Assembly (NCBI RefSeq): GCF_020805785.1
Contig: NZ_JAJGZV010000002.1
Coordinates: 248,001-312,000 of the forward strand
DNA length: 64,000 nucleotides
From: Flavobacterium chungbukense
GTDB taxonomy: Bacteria; Bacteroidota; Bacteroidia; Flavobacteriales; Flavobacteriaceae
Direction: 5' to 3'
Part shown: positions 16,052-23,285 of the stretch, piece after piece
Layout: the number at the start of each line of letters is the position of its first letter
Position numbering within the stretch: position 1 is the first letter of the stretch
The notes under the pieces: model-generated
The model's input: only the letters and a program-made list of their open reading frames with translations
Database searches by the model: none
Told to the model about the DNA's origin: nothing
Program-made: the position numbers and the translations under genes

Positions 16052-16429
16052 ATGTCAGATTTTTTAACTCAATTTGGTGAAGACCTAAAAAAAAATGTTC
16101 CAGGTTTTATCGCTGTTTCTGTAGCTGAAATCGCTAGTGGAATGTCATATTATTCACAATCAGTTGTTGCAGATTTTGATCCTGAATTAGCATCGGCTTA
16201 TAATCTTGAAGTGGTTAAAGCAAAAATGAATGCTATTAAGGCTCTAAATCTACAAGGACAAGTTGTAGACAATATTATGATTACACTAAGTTCTCAAATG
16301 CACATTATCGATGTATCTGAAAATCAGCAGTATTTTATCTATTTAGCAGTAGATTCAACTAAAGCTAATTTAGGTATGACAAAATCGATTTTGAATAAAT
16401 ACAAGAAAGAAATCGCAACAAAATTGTAA
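16052..16429 (+). CDS. Roadblock/LC7-like small protein
   Basis: 125 residues from the ATG at 16052; an in-frame upstream ATG at 15998 would add 18 residues of leader-like sequence overlapping the -7 box region and is unlikely. The pattern VPGFIAVSVAEIASGMSYYSQ, then a long helix (LEVVKAKMNAIKALNLQ), MITLSSQMHIIDVS, and YFIYLAVDSTKANLGMTKSIL follows the Roadblock/LC7 layout: strand, helix, strands, with the late NLG before the last helix. In bacteria such proteins (MglB and relatives) act with small GTPases, but none is next to it. It stands alone between two terminators. Fold assignment is my reading of the pattern; function is unknown. Confidence 0.55.
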   Translation: MSDFLTQFGEDLKKNVPGFIAVSVAEIASGMSYYSQSVVADFDPELASAYNLEVVKAKMNAIKALNLQGQVVDNIMITLSSQMHIIDVSENQQYFIYLAVDSTKANLGMTKSILNKYKKEIATKL

Positions 16430-16448
16430 TACCTGTATTTTTTGCCCC

Positions 16449-16491
16449 ATAAAGAGGAATATTCTGTTTTGAATGTTTCTCTTTATTTTTT
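16449..16491 (+). terminator. Rho-independent terminator after the Roadblock-like gene
   Basis: ATAAAGAGGAATATTC pairs with GAATGTTTCTCTTTAT around a short loop, followed by a T-run. Confidence 0.85.
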
Positions 16492-16553
16492 TACAAGAGT
16501 TTCAAACTTATATAAAATTTATATATTTAGAGAGTAAAAAAAAGACCGTTTAG

Positions 16554-17015
16554 ATGGAACTACGCGCTTATTTCGAGAAATATCCTGATGAGGCAACTTG
16601 TATTGAAGAACTTAAAAACAAGCGCTTAGAAAATGGTATCATTTGCAAAAAATGCGGTCACGACCAGCATTCTTTTAGACAAAATGATTTAAAGTTTCAA
16701 TGTAGAAAATGCGGAAGCCGAATTAGCCTTCGGTCTGGAACCGTAATGGAGAACTCGAATTTGCCCATTCGCTACTGGATGATCTGCATTGAATTGATGA
16801 CTTTAACGCACCGGAAAATGTCAATTCTTAAAATTCAATATCTTTTAGGGCATAAACGTTACGAACCGATTTGGCTAATGGTTCAAAAGATTCGTTTGGT
16901 CATGAAAATTAGAGACGACAAATATCGATTAAGAGCCTATTCTGAATTTGATCCTGAATTTCTTCAGAAAATTGACAAATTAGCTTTGCAGAAAAAAAAA
17001 GAGGCGGATTGTTAA
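16554..17015 (+). CDS. IS1595-type zinc-ribbon protein without transposase catalytic domain
   Basis: 153 residues. Two CxxC pairs (CKKCGHDQHSF and CRKCGSRISLRSGTVMENS) form the zinc ribbon typical of the N-terminus of IS1595/ISXO2-type transposases, and the following WMICIELMTLTHRKMSILKIQYLLG segment corresponds to the helix-turn-helix part. The usual DDE/DDN catalytic domain, about 150 further residues, is missing: the frame simply ends after a Lys-rich tail. No terminal inverted repeats are obvious. It is either a remnant or a domesticated DNA-binding protein. The intact frame and clean ends favour domestication, weakly. Confidence 0.6.
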   Translation: MELRAYFEKYPDEATCIEELKNKRLENGIICKKCGHDQHSFRQNDLKFQCRKCGSRISLRSGTVMENSNLPIRYWMICIELMTLTHRKMSILKIQYLLGHKRYEPIWLMVQKIRLVMKIRDDKYRLRAYSEFDPEFLQKIDKLALQKKKEADC

Positions 17016-17060
17016 TTGTTGATGGCTGGTGGTGGAATGCCTTAAAATTTTATGCATAAA

Positions 17061-17128
17061 AAAAGCCACAGATTAAAAGATTAAAATGATTTTTAAAATC
17101 ATCTTTCTTCTTTTAATATATGGCTTTA
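17061..17128. repeat. Long imperfect hairpin of the GCCACAGATT type
   Basis: AAAGCCACAGATTAAAAGA pairs with TCTTCTTTTAATATATGGCTTT, enclosing AATGATTTTTAAAATCAT. It could terminate either flanking gene and belongs to the hairpins built from GCCACAGATT units also seen at 29080-29146 and, as a half, at 49580. The following 17189-17218 stretch is a short ATCAATT tandem repeat. Confidence 0.6.
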
Positions 17129-17215
17129 AATTTATTGATAAAAACTTGACGCGGGCTTCGACTTCTCTCAGCCTGAGAATCATGATAGTTAACAATTAAA
17201 ATTATCAATTATCAA

Positions 17216-17758
17216 TTATTTTTTCTTATTCTTCTTAGCTTTAGTTCTTTTCGCTTTCTTTTTAGCGATTTTTTTTGCTTTAGCTTTATCCTTAGCTTTT
17301 TTAGCTTTGTCTTTTTTCTTAGCTTTTGCTTTTAGTTTTGCTTTTTTAGCTTTTTCTTTCTTAGCGTCTTTCGCTTTCTCTTTTCTTTTAGCTACAGCTT
17401 TTTTCTTTTTCAATTTCTCTTTTTTCTCAGCTAGCTGTTTTTTCTCTTTTTCTTTCATCTTTTTCTTTTTCTTATCGTTTTTAGATTTGTCTTCGTTTTG
17501 TTCTTCAGTATTTTCTTCTGATGAAATTACTACTTCTTCAGTTTTCTCCTCCTCTTTAACTTCTTCTCCGGCAATAGTTTGTTTTTCAACTACTTTTTTA
17601 GGAGCTCTTTTAGTTTTTGGTTTAGAGGCTGGAGTTTCAGTTGCAACTGATTCCGTTTCTTGGTTTTGAGCTGTATTTTGCTCATTTTCATCAGTAGAGA
17701 TAACTGGATTTGCATTTACCTCCTGATCGATTTCATTAGTAAGCACTTCTTCTGCCAT
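17216..17758 (-). CDS. Lys/Ala-rich histone-H1-like protein with acidic N-terminus
   Basis: 180 residues. The first 80 or so are acidic and Thr/Ser-rich; the rest is almost entirely K, A, E and R in KAKKKDKAKKAK-type repeats. This resembles bacterial H1-like proteins (Hc1/HctB, AlgP) that bind DNA non-specifically. There is no signal peptide. The gene stands alone with a 300-bp AT-rich gap upstream. A nucleoid or ribosome-associated role is an inference from composition only; exact length may vary between strains because such repeats slip. Confidence 0.7.
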   Translation of the reverse strand: MAEEVLTNEIDQEVNANPVISTDENEQNTAQNQETESVATETPASKPKTKRAPKKVVEKQTIAGEEVKEEEKTEEVVISSEENTEEQNEDKSKNDKKKKKMKEKEKKQLAEKKEKLKKKKAVAKRKEKAKDAKKEKAKKAKLKAKAKKKDKAKKAKDKAKAKKIAKKKAKRTKAKKNKKK

Positions 17759-18097
17759 TATTGTGTTAATTTTAAGAAATTGATTAAATTAATTTTATTA
17801 ATTACAAATTTTCAATGTTATTAAATCATTAAATTAACATCAAAAAATAATAAACAAAGATAGACTGAAAAACCTATTCGCCAATGTTAAGTTTTTCATT
17901 CGAATTAAAAAACCAACATAAACAACTAACAAACAACACATTACCCAATGTTAAGTTTTTACTTCCTAAATTTCTATATAAGAAGTCCTCATTTTAAGCT
18001 ATTAGAAAGCAATCAAAATTCCATCTCAATGTTCTTCAAATTTTAAAATTTAGGGTTAAATTCGTTGAAAAGTGTTTCAAAATTACTTTTTAATAAC
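17759..18097. other. Intergenic gap with a 16-bp direct repeat
   Basis: The AT-rich gap between the divergent H1-like and AraC genes contains CCAATGTTAAGTTTTT twice, at 17881 and 17945, 64 bp apart. No reading frame is supported. The repeat may be a regulator site for the H1-like gene on the minus strand. Confidence 0.45.
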
Positions 18098-18856
18098 ATG
18101 TACGAAAATTTAGAATACAAATCCGTTGAGCCAAATAAAAGTCTTTCTGACTTCGTGGATCGTTTTTGGTGCATGAAAAACAAATCCGATCGTGCTTTGG
18201 AAACAATTGGTTTGCCCGACGGAAGAATTGATTTGTCTTTAATTCAAACCAATGAAAAACCTTTTGAAATTAGACTTTTAGGTTTAGGAACCCAACAATA
18301 CGAAAAAGGAATAATTCCTGCCAACAGTCGGACTTTTGTAATCAGTTTTAAACTTCCCGCTGTTGAATATGTTTTTCATGAAAGTATTGCAACGCTTTTA
18401 AATTCAGGAAAAATACTTGAAAATGATTTTTGGAATTTCAATAAAAATGATTTAGAAAATTTTGAATTGTTCTGCGAAAAAGCTTCGCTAAAAATTCAAT
18501 CTCTATTGACAAAAGAAATCGATAACCGAAAACAAAAACTTTTTAAACTGATCTACAAAACAAACGGAGCGTTGACTGTAAAAGCATTTTCAGAACAATC
18601 AAATTGGAGCAGCCGACAGATAAACCGTTATTTTCAGCAGTATTTTGGAATTTCTTTAAAAGAATATTGTTCTATTCTTCGTTTTCGCGCCTCATTAGAA
18701 CATATTGCAAAAGGAAAATTATTTCCAGAAGAAAATTTTTCTGACCAAACCCATTTCATTAAAGAAATCAAGAAAATTTCAGGATCACTTCCGAAAGAAT
18801 TGTTTCAAAACAAAAACGACCGATTTATACTATTATCGGCACTTTCTTCACAATAA
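18098..18856 (+). CDS. AraC-family transcriptional regulator
   Basis: 252 residues from the ATG at 18098; the frame is open upstream but only from a TTG at 18065. The C-terminal third carries the AraC helix-turn-helix: LTVKAFSEQSNWSSRQINRYFQ and GISLKEYCSILRFRASLEHI, then a second helix unit with SDQTHFIKEIKKISGSLPKEL (the family's FSDQSHFxRxFK region). The N-terminal part (LSDFVDRFWCM, LPDGRIDL) matches the DUF6597-like sensing domain common in these regulators. It lies 31 bp before a TetX-like monooxygenase gene in the same direction, so it probably controls it. Confidence 0.85.
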   Translation: MYENLEYKSVEPNKSLSDFVDRFWCMKNKSDRALETIGLPDGRIDLSLIQTNEKPFEIRLLGLGTQQYEKGIIPANSRTFVISFKLPAVEYVFHESIATLLNSGKILENDFWNFNKNDLENFELFCEKASLKIQSLLTKEIDNRKQKLFKLIYKTNGALTVKAFSEQSNWSSRQINRYFQQYFGISLKEYCSILRFRASLEHIAKGKLFPEENFSDQTHFIKEIKKISGSLPKELFQNKNDRFILLSALSSQ

Positions 18857-18887
18857 TTTTGTCGCATAGATTTTAAACAACAAAACT

Positions 18888-20084
18888 ATGCTTTTAGAAA
18901 ATAAACAAGTTGCCATAATTGGAGGCGGAATGGGCGGTTTAATTTTGGCCCGCCTATTACAGATGCAAAACGTAAAGGTAAAAGTTTACGAAAGAGATTG
19001 TAATGAAGAAGTTAGAGTTCAAGGTTCTCCTTTAGATTTACACGAAGATTCGGGTTTAAAAGCCATGAATCAAGCTGATTTATTAACTGAATTTTACACC
19101 AATGTTCGCACAAACGCGAGTAAAGCACGAATTGTTAGCAAAGATTTTGAATTGAAATTTGATGAACATTCGATTCAGAAAAACTATTCGGAATCAAATT
19201 CAAATTCGAATAAAAATTCACTTCAAGATATTTCGAAACCGCGTCCAGAAATCGATCGATCAGAACTTCGGAATATTCTAATTCAATCTCTTTTACCTGA
19301 ATCCATTGTTTGGAACAGCCAATTTATTTCTATGGAAAAAGAAAATAACGGCTGGAGATTGCATTTTAAAAATGAAACCAGCATTTATGCCGATTTAGTA
19401 ATTGCGGCTGATGGTGCCAATTCTAAAGTTCGTTCTTATTTAAATGCTCCAAAACCGATTTATTCTGGAATTACAATGTTGGAAGGAACCATTTACAATG
19501 CAAAAGAAAATGCGCCACATCTTTTCGAATTTTCAAAAGGTGGAAAAGTATTAGCCTTTGGAAACGAACAAACTATTATGTACGGTACAAAAGGTGATGG
19601 TTCGCTGATGTTTCTTTTAAGCAGTAAAATTCCTGAAAACTGGATTACCGAAAGCAATTTAGATTTCAAAAACAATGAAGAAGTTTTTGAATGGTTTAAA
19701 GAAGTCTACCAAGAATGGAGCCCAAAATGGGATGAACTTTTATTAAGCAAAGAATTGTATTTTATTCCGCGTCCGCAATATTATTTTCCTTTCAATCAAA
19801 CTTGGAAAACACAAGACAATCTCACGATGATTGGCGACGCCGCACACAGAATGCCTCCATTTGCGGGAAAAGGCGCTAATCTTGCCATGTGGGATGCTTT
19901 GGAACTTTCGAAATATTTAACTGGAAATCAATTTGAAGACATCAATACTGCTATTGCTGAATTTGAAAATAGAATGTTAGAACAAGCTGCAGAAGCTACA
20001 AAAGACACTTTAACAAATGGAGAGCAATTGCATTCAACAGACGCTTTAGAAAGATTGCTCGCTATCTTTAATCGAACACAATAA
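18888..20084 (+). CDS. TetX-like FAD-dependent monooxygenase
   Basis: 398 residues. The FAD-binding GGGMGGLILARLLQ, GSPLDLHEDSGLKAMNQADLL, PEIDRSELRNILIQSLL, and GDAAHRMPPFAGKGANLAM all align by eye with Tet(X), the flavin monooxygenase that hydroxylates tetracyclines; Asp317 corresponds to the FAD-contacting Asp311. Length is close to the 388 of Tet(X). Identity outside the motifs is clearly lower, so it may be a chromosomal relative with another natural substrate. It forms an operon with an AraC regulator. Chromosomal tetX-like genes are known in Flavobacteriaceae, the likely reservoir. Whether this one gives resistance cannot be read from sequence. Confidence 0.8.
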   Translation: MLLENKQVAIIGGGMGGLILARLLQMQNVKVKVYERDCNEEVRVQGSPLDLHEDSGLKAMNQADLLTEFYTNVRTNASKARIVSKDFELKFDEHSIQKNYSESNSNSNKNSLQDISKPRPEIDRSELRNILIQSLLPESIVWNSQFISMEKENNGWRLHFKNETSIYADLVIAADGANSKVRSYLNAPKPIYSGITMLEGTIYNAKENAPHLFEFSKGGKVLAFGNEQTIMYGTKGDGSLMFLLSSKIPENWITESNLDFKNNEEVFEWFKEVYQEWSPKWDELLLSKELYFIPRPQYYFPFNQTWKTQDNLTMIGDAAHRMPPFAGKGANLAMWDALELSKYLTGNQFEDINTAIAEFENRMLEQAAEATKDTLTNGEQLHSTDALERLLAIFNRTQ

Positions 20085-20510
20085 TTATCCTTTTCTATTC
20101 TTAAGCCAATTATCAATAGGTTCAATAGCTGTGTTTATTCCAATAACTAAAAATGTGCAAATCAGGGCTTCAATAAAATAACCTGAAGCAGCGATACTTC
20201 CAATCGCTGCGCTGCACCAAATGGTAGCCGCAGAATTTAAGCCGTGTACATTGTCACCTTCTCTAAAAATAACGCCCGCACCTAAAAATCCAACTCCCAT
20301 AACGACTTGAGCGGTGATACGCGTAACATCAATATTGGCTTCGGTTTCTCCAACTTTTATGGACAATAAAACAAAAGCCGCTGCACCAATTGCAACAAGC
20401 GTATTGGTTTTTAGTCCCGTTTCTTTATGATGCCATTGTCTTTCAAAACCAATAATTAGTCCGGCAATTGCTGCTACTACGAGACGCGTTAAGAATTCTG
20501 TTGTACTCAA
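20085..20510 (-). CDS. MgtC/SapB-family inner-membrane protein
   Basis: 141 residues, four to five membrane segments. The family signature is clear: LIIGFERQWHHKETGLKTNTLVAIGAA, with the GxERQ and K-x-x-G-x-x-T motifs, and QVVMGVGFLGAGVIFREGDNVHGLNSAATIW. It is of the short MgtC/SapB type lacking the C-terminal ACT-like domain. The stop codon abuts that of the convergent TetX-like gene without a gap. Family members influence magnesium or phosphate homeostasis; the role here is not known. A FabZ-like gene lies 18 bp upstream in the same direction. Confidence 0.88.
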   Translation of the reverse strand: MSTTEFLTRLVVAAIAGLIIGFERQWHHKETGLKTNTLVAIGAAAFVLLSIKVGETEANIDVTRITAQVVMGVGFLGAGVIFREGDNVHGLNSAATIWCSAAIGSIAASGYFIEALICTFLVIGINTAIEPIDNWLKNRKG

Positions 20511-20528
20511 GTTATTATGTTTTTAGCA

Positions 20529-20942
20529 TTATTGAAGTTTAACACACAACCATTCGCCTTTTACAATCAATTTATCATCAGAAAAAGCTTCACCAGATTG
20601 TTTGATCAATTTTTCGCTTACGCGGATGTTTTTCACTACAAATTTAATTAGTTTTCCAAATTCAACACCCGTAAAAAATTCAATATTATCTAAACTTACC
20701 AAACCAAAAACGCCATCGGCAAGTCCTAATAATTTTACGCCTGCGCCTCCGCATTGCGCCATTGCTTCTACTAAAATGGTTCCAGGCACAAAATTAAAAT
20801 CTGGAAAACTTCCCTGAAGCCAAGCATCTTCTTGCGTAAAAGTTTTCAATCCTATAATTGTTTCTGTAGTATAAGATATAATTTCATCAACAAATAAGAA
20901 TGGGGCTCTGTGTGGAATTAAATCTTCTATTTTTTGATTCAT
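20529..20942 (-). CDS. FabZ-like hotdog-fold protein with altered active site
   Basis: 137 residues. IPHRAPFLFVDEI and FVPGTILVEAMAQ are the landmarks of (3R)-hydroxyacyl-ACP dehydratases of the FabZ/FabA-like group. In active FabZ the central motif reads GHFPGxPxxPG with a catalytic His; here the same position is Ser45 (QGSFPDFNFVPG), while the catalytic Glu (Glu59) is kept. The protein is therefore either inactive as a dehydratase or uses a different mechanism, for example as a thioesterase-like or binding protein. It precedes the MgtC gene by 18 bp, which suggests co-transcription. No fatty-acid or arylpolyene cluster surrounds it. Confidence 0.75.
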   Translation of the reverse strand: MNQKIEDLIPHRAPFLFVDEIISYTTETIIGLKTFTQEDAWLQGSFPDFNFVPGTILVEAMAQCGGAGVKLLGLADGVFGLVSLDNIEFFTGVEFGKLIKFVVKNIRVSEKLIKQSGEAFSDDKLIVKGEWLCVKLQ

Positions 20943-21031
20943 TGCATTTAATTTGCAACAATTTACGAATCTGATTTTACATACACAAAGTTTTAAATTA
21001 TGTGTCTGTTAAATAGCCCTTTCTTAAACGA

Positions 21032-21064
21032 CAAAAAAAAAGAGATGTCCAAACATCTCTTTTC
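21032..21064 (-). terminator. Rho-independent terminator closing the polysaccharide locus
   Basis: On the minus strand AAAAGAGATGT and ACATCTCTTTT form a perfect stem followed by nine T. It lies 24 bp after the last GH43 gene. Confidence 0.88.
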
Positions 21065-21088
21065 CCGTTATTAACTCTAAAATCAATT

Positions 21089-22063
21089 TTACTCCTGCAA
21101 CAAGGTAAAACTTTTCGCATTTGCTTTGATTTTATTTCCTTCAAAATCAATATCAATAGTGGCCGCTTTTCTTGGAGAAACCCCGTTGTTGCTGTAATGC
21201 GCATGCAAAACATATTTCATTTTTCCATTTTTATCATAAAAAACATCACCATGTCCTACTCCATTTAAACCAACCTCTTTTCGGCTAATTATCGGACTTT
21301 CGGTTGCCTTTTCCCAAGGACCAAGCGGACTTTTAGCCGTTGCATAGCCTACAGCATAATCTGGATTTCTAAAATCGTTTGCAGAATAAATCATATAATA
21401 CAAACCGTTATGTTTTAATACTGTAGGACCTTCTGTAACGGGCCAACTCACATTTTGTGTGTTTTCCCAAGTTAAAGTTCCAGAGATGCATTCCGTTAAA
21501 GTTTCTGGTTTAATACTTTTTAGATCATCATTGATTTCTGCCACAAAAATTCGGTTTCCATTGGTTAAACGAACATGATACAGGTATTTTTTTCCATCTT
21601 CATCAATAAAAATAAACGGATCAATCTGATTTCCTGTTTTAATGATTGGCTCTTTAGATTCGCTTTTAAATGGTCCAATTGGACTATCACTAACAGCCAC
21701 TGCAATGTTTTCATTTGCCGTATAAATCATATAAAATTTATTGTTATAAGAAAGAACCTGAGGCGCCCAAAAACCTTTATCTCCAAAAGCATCTCCCTTT
21801 TTTAGAGCTAAGCCATTTTGAGCACCAGAAGGATCTTTCCATGCTTTTAAATCAGAAGAAGTATATACTTGAAAACCTTCACCAATTGGAGTATCTTCGC
21901 TTGTTGTTCCGTACAAATAATACAATCCATTGTTATAAAAAATGGTTGGATCTGCTAGTAGAATAGCTTTCGATTTTGTTTCTTTTGGTTTATCTGTATT
22001 TTTTTCTTGCGAGCACGCTGCAAAAACGCACAACAAAGCCGCCATACTTACTATTTTTTTCAT
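21089..22063 (-). CDS. Glycoside hydrolase family 43 lipoprotein
   Basis: 325 residues from the ATG at 22063; the frame extends upstream to 22123, but that part lies inside the preceding gene. A lipobox VFAAC (Cys17) anchors it to a membrane. The five-bladed GH43 propeller shows its three acidic residues: LLADPTIF (base), NQIDPFIFIDEDG (pKa modulator), VTEGPTVLKHNGLYYM (acid). The start overlaps the upstream GH43 stop by 4 bp (ATGA), so the two are translated together. Substrates of this family are mostly alpha-L-arabinofuranosides and beta-xylosides. The subfamily cannot be fixed by eye. It ends the locus before a terminator. Confidence 0.88.
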   Translation of the reverse strand: MKKIVSMAALLCVFAACSQEKNTDKPKETKSKAILLADPTIFYNNGLYYLYGTTSEDTPIGEGFQVYTSSDLKAWKDPSGAQNGLALKKGDAFGDKGFWAPQVLSYNNKFYMIYTANENIAVAVSDSPIGPFKSESKEPIIKTGNQIDPFIFIDEDGKKYLYHVRLTNGNRIFVAEINDDLKSIKPETLTECISGTLTWENTQNVSWPVTEGPTVLKHNGLYYMIYSANDFRNPDYAVGYATAKSPLGPWEKATESPIISRKEVGLNGVGHGDVFYDKNGKMKYVLHAHYSNNGVSPRKAATIDIDFEGNKIKANAKSFTLLQE

Positions 22064-23088
22064 TTTACAATGGGTTTTAAAATTTTTATAATGGAAGGCG
22101 AACCAGAATTTAGGACTGGCCAACCGTTTTTGTATGTTATTTTATCTATCAGAACAATTCTTCCACTTTTTGGGTTATTAGAATCAATGGCGTGATAAAC
22201 AATCCACTCCTGACCTTTATCATCGGTTACAACCGAATTATGTCCCGGTGCAATCCACTTTTTGTTTTTACTTAAAATGACACTATTTTCTTTTTTTTCT
22301 GCTTCCGCTAAAGTCTCGAAAGGGCCTTCTGCAGATTTCGATCTCGCAATCATCACTGCGTAATGGGCTTTGTCTCCGCAGCAATTATCTCCAGAATAAT
22401 ACAGATAATAAAATCCATCGTGATAAGTTACCCAACTTCCTTCAACTAAATTTTGATAATTAGAAGAATCATTATTCCTAATCGGATAAATTAAGTTTTT
22501 AGCTGAAGTTCCTGTTTTAAAACTCAAACGATCATCTGAAAGTTCCTGCACTTTTAAAGCTTCGAAACCAGAACCCCAATACAAGAATTTCTTTCCAGTT
22601 TTCGGATCATCAAATGCCATTGGATCAATATTGATAAAACCGCTTCCGCAAAGCAAAGGTTCGCCTTTATCTACAAAAGGTCCAGATGGCGATTTAGAAA
22701 CCGCTACACCCAAACATTTTCCTTCTTTTGAATCTGATTCTCCTGAATAATATAAAAAATACATTTTCAATTTTGAATCATATAAAACATGCGGCGCCCA
22801 AAAATCTTTATCTGCCCATTTTGGTTTTGTCGGCAGCGCATCTCCAACAAAAATCCAATCAATAAGGTTCTTAGATTTTATTATTTGAATGTGAATTGTC
22901 TTTCCAGAAACTTCTGTATTTGTTCCGTAAGCATAAAAATATCCATCGGCCGCTTTAATGACAGTTGGGTCTGCAAAATCACTTTTGTAAACTGGATTCT
23001 GAAAAGTTGTTTCTTTTACATTTTGAGCTTTTGAATCACAAAAATTAAGAAGAAAAATGAGCGAAAAAAGACTGAAATAGTTTTTCAT
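22060..23088 (-). CDS. Glycoside hydrolase family 43, secreted
   Basis: 342 residues with a signal peptide ending CDSKAQ; the Cys before the cleavage site could instead make it a lipoprotein (LNFC). GH43 active-site landmarks are all present: SDFADPTVIKAADGYFYAYG, INIDPMAFDDPKTGKKFLYWG, and LVEGSWVTYHDGFYYLYYSG. A C-terminal APGHNSVV carries the His that often contacts a bound ion in the propeller core. The overall pattern is that of arabinosidase/xylosidase-type GH43. It overlaps the following GH43 gene by 4 bp and is separated from the aldose epimerase gene by 197 bp with a weak hairpin at 23173-23222. Confidence 0.88.
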   Translation of the reverse strand: MKNYFSLFSLIFLLNFCDSKAQNVKETTFQNPVYKSDFADPTVIKAADGYFYAYGTNTEVSGKTIHIQIIKSKNLIDWIFVGDALPTKPKWADKDFWAPHVLYDSKLKMYFLYYSGESDSKEGKCLGVAVSKSPSGPFVDKGEPLLCGSGFINIDPMAFDDPKTGKKFLYWGSGFEALKVQELSDDRLSFKTGTSAKNLIYPIRNNDSSNYQNLVEGSWVTYHDGFYYLYYSGDNCCGDKAHYAVMIARSKSAEGPFETLAEAEKKENSVILSKNKKWIAPGHNSVVTDDKGQEWIVYHAIDSNNPKSGRIVLIDKITYKNGWPVLNSGSPSIIKILKPIVK

Positions 23089-23172
23089 TTTAATATTAAT
23101 CTTTTAATTTAACTAATGAATCATTTAAAACTAAAAATCAAAAACTTAGAAAGTTAGTATAGATAAAACTTA

Positions 23173-23222
23173 TAGAAGAAAAACACCAAAAAAAGGTATT
23201 AAATCAGTGCTTTTCTTCTTCT
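23173..23222. repeat. Weak hairpin between galM and the terminal GH43 pair
   Basis: AGAAGAAAAACAC and GTGCTTTTCTTCT pair imperfectly around a 24-base loop. This may attenuate or process the transcript within the locus. The rest of the 197-bp gap shows nothing else. Confidence 0.35.
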
Positions 23223-23285
23223 AAAATTGAATTATAATTTTCCTTTTTTGTTTAAAATTCTAGACTGAAATACTTTAAAAATGAA

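Noticed and set aside
16554..17015. Complete IS1595 insertion sequence
   Set aside because: No catalytic domain and no terminal inverted repeats or target duplication were found around the frame.
17307..17669. Phe/Ser-rich plus-strand frame of 120 codons
   Set aside because: It is the antisense of the Lys-rich H1-like gene: Lys codons AAA/AAG read as Phe and Leu on the other strand. No start context or family match.
18065..18097. Upstream TTG start for the AraC gene
   Set aside because: The TTG start adds 11 residues without family support. The ATG at 18098 gives a normal N-terminus.
22064..22123. N-terminal extension of the terminal GH43 gene
   Set aside because: It lies inside the upstream gene and precedes the lipoprotein signal. 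The overlapping ATG at 22063 is preferred.
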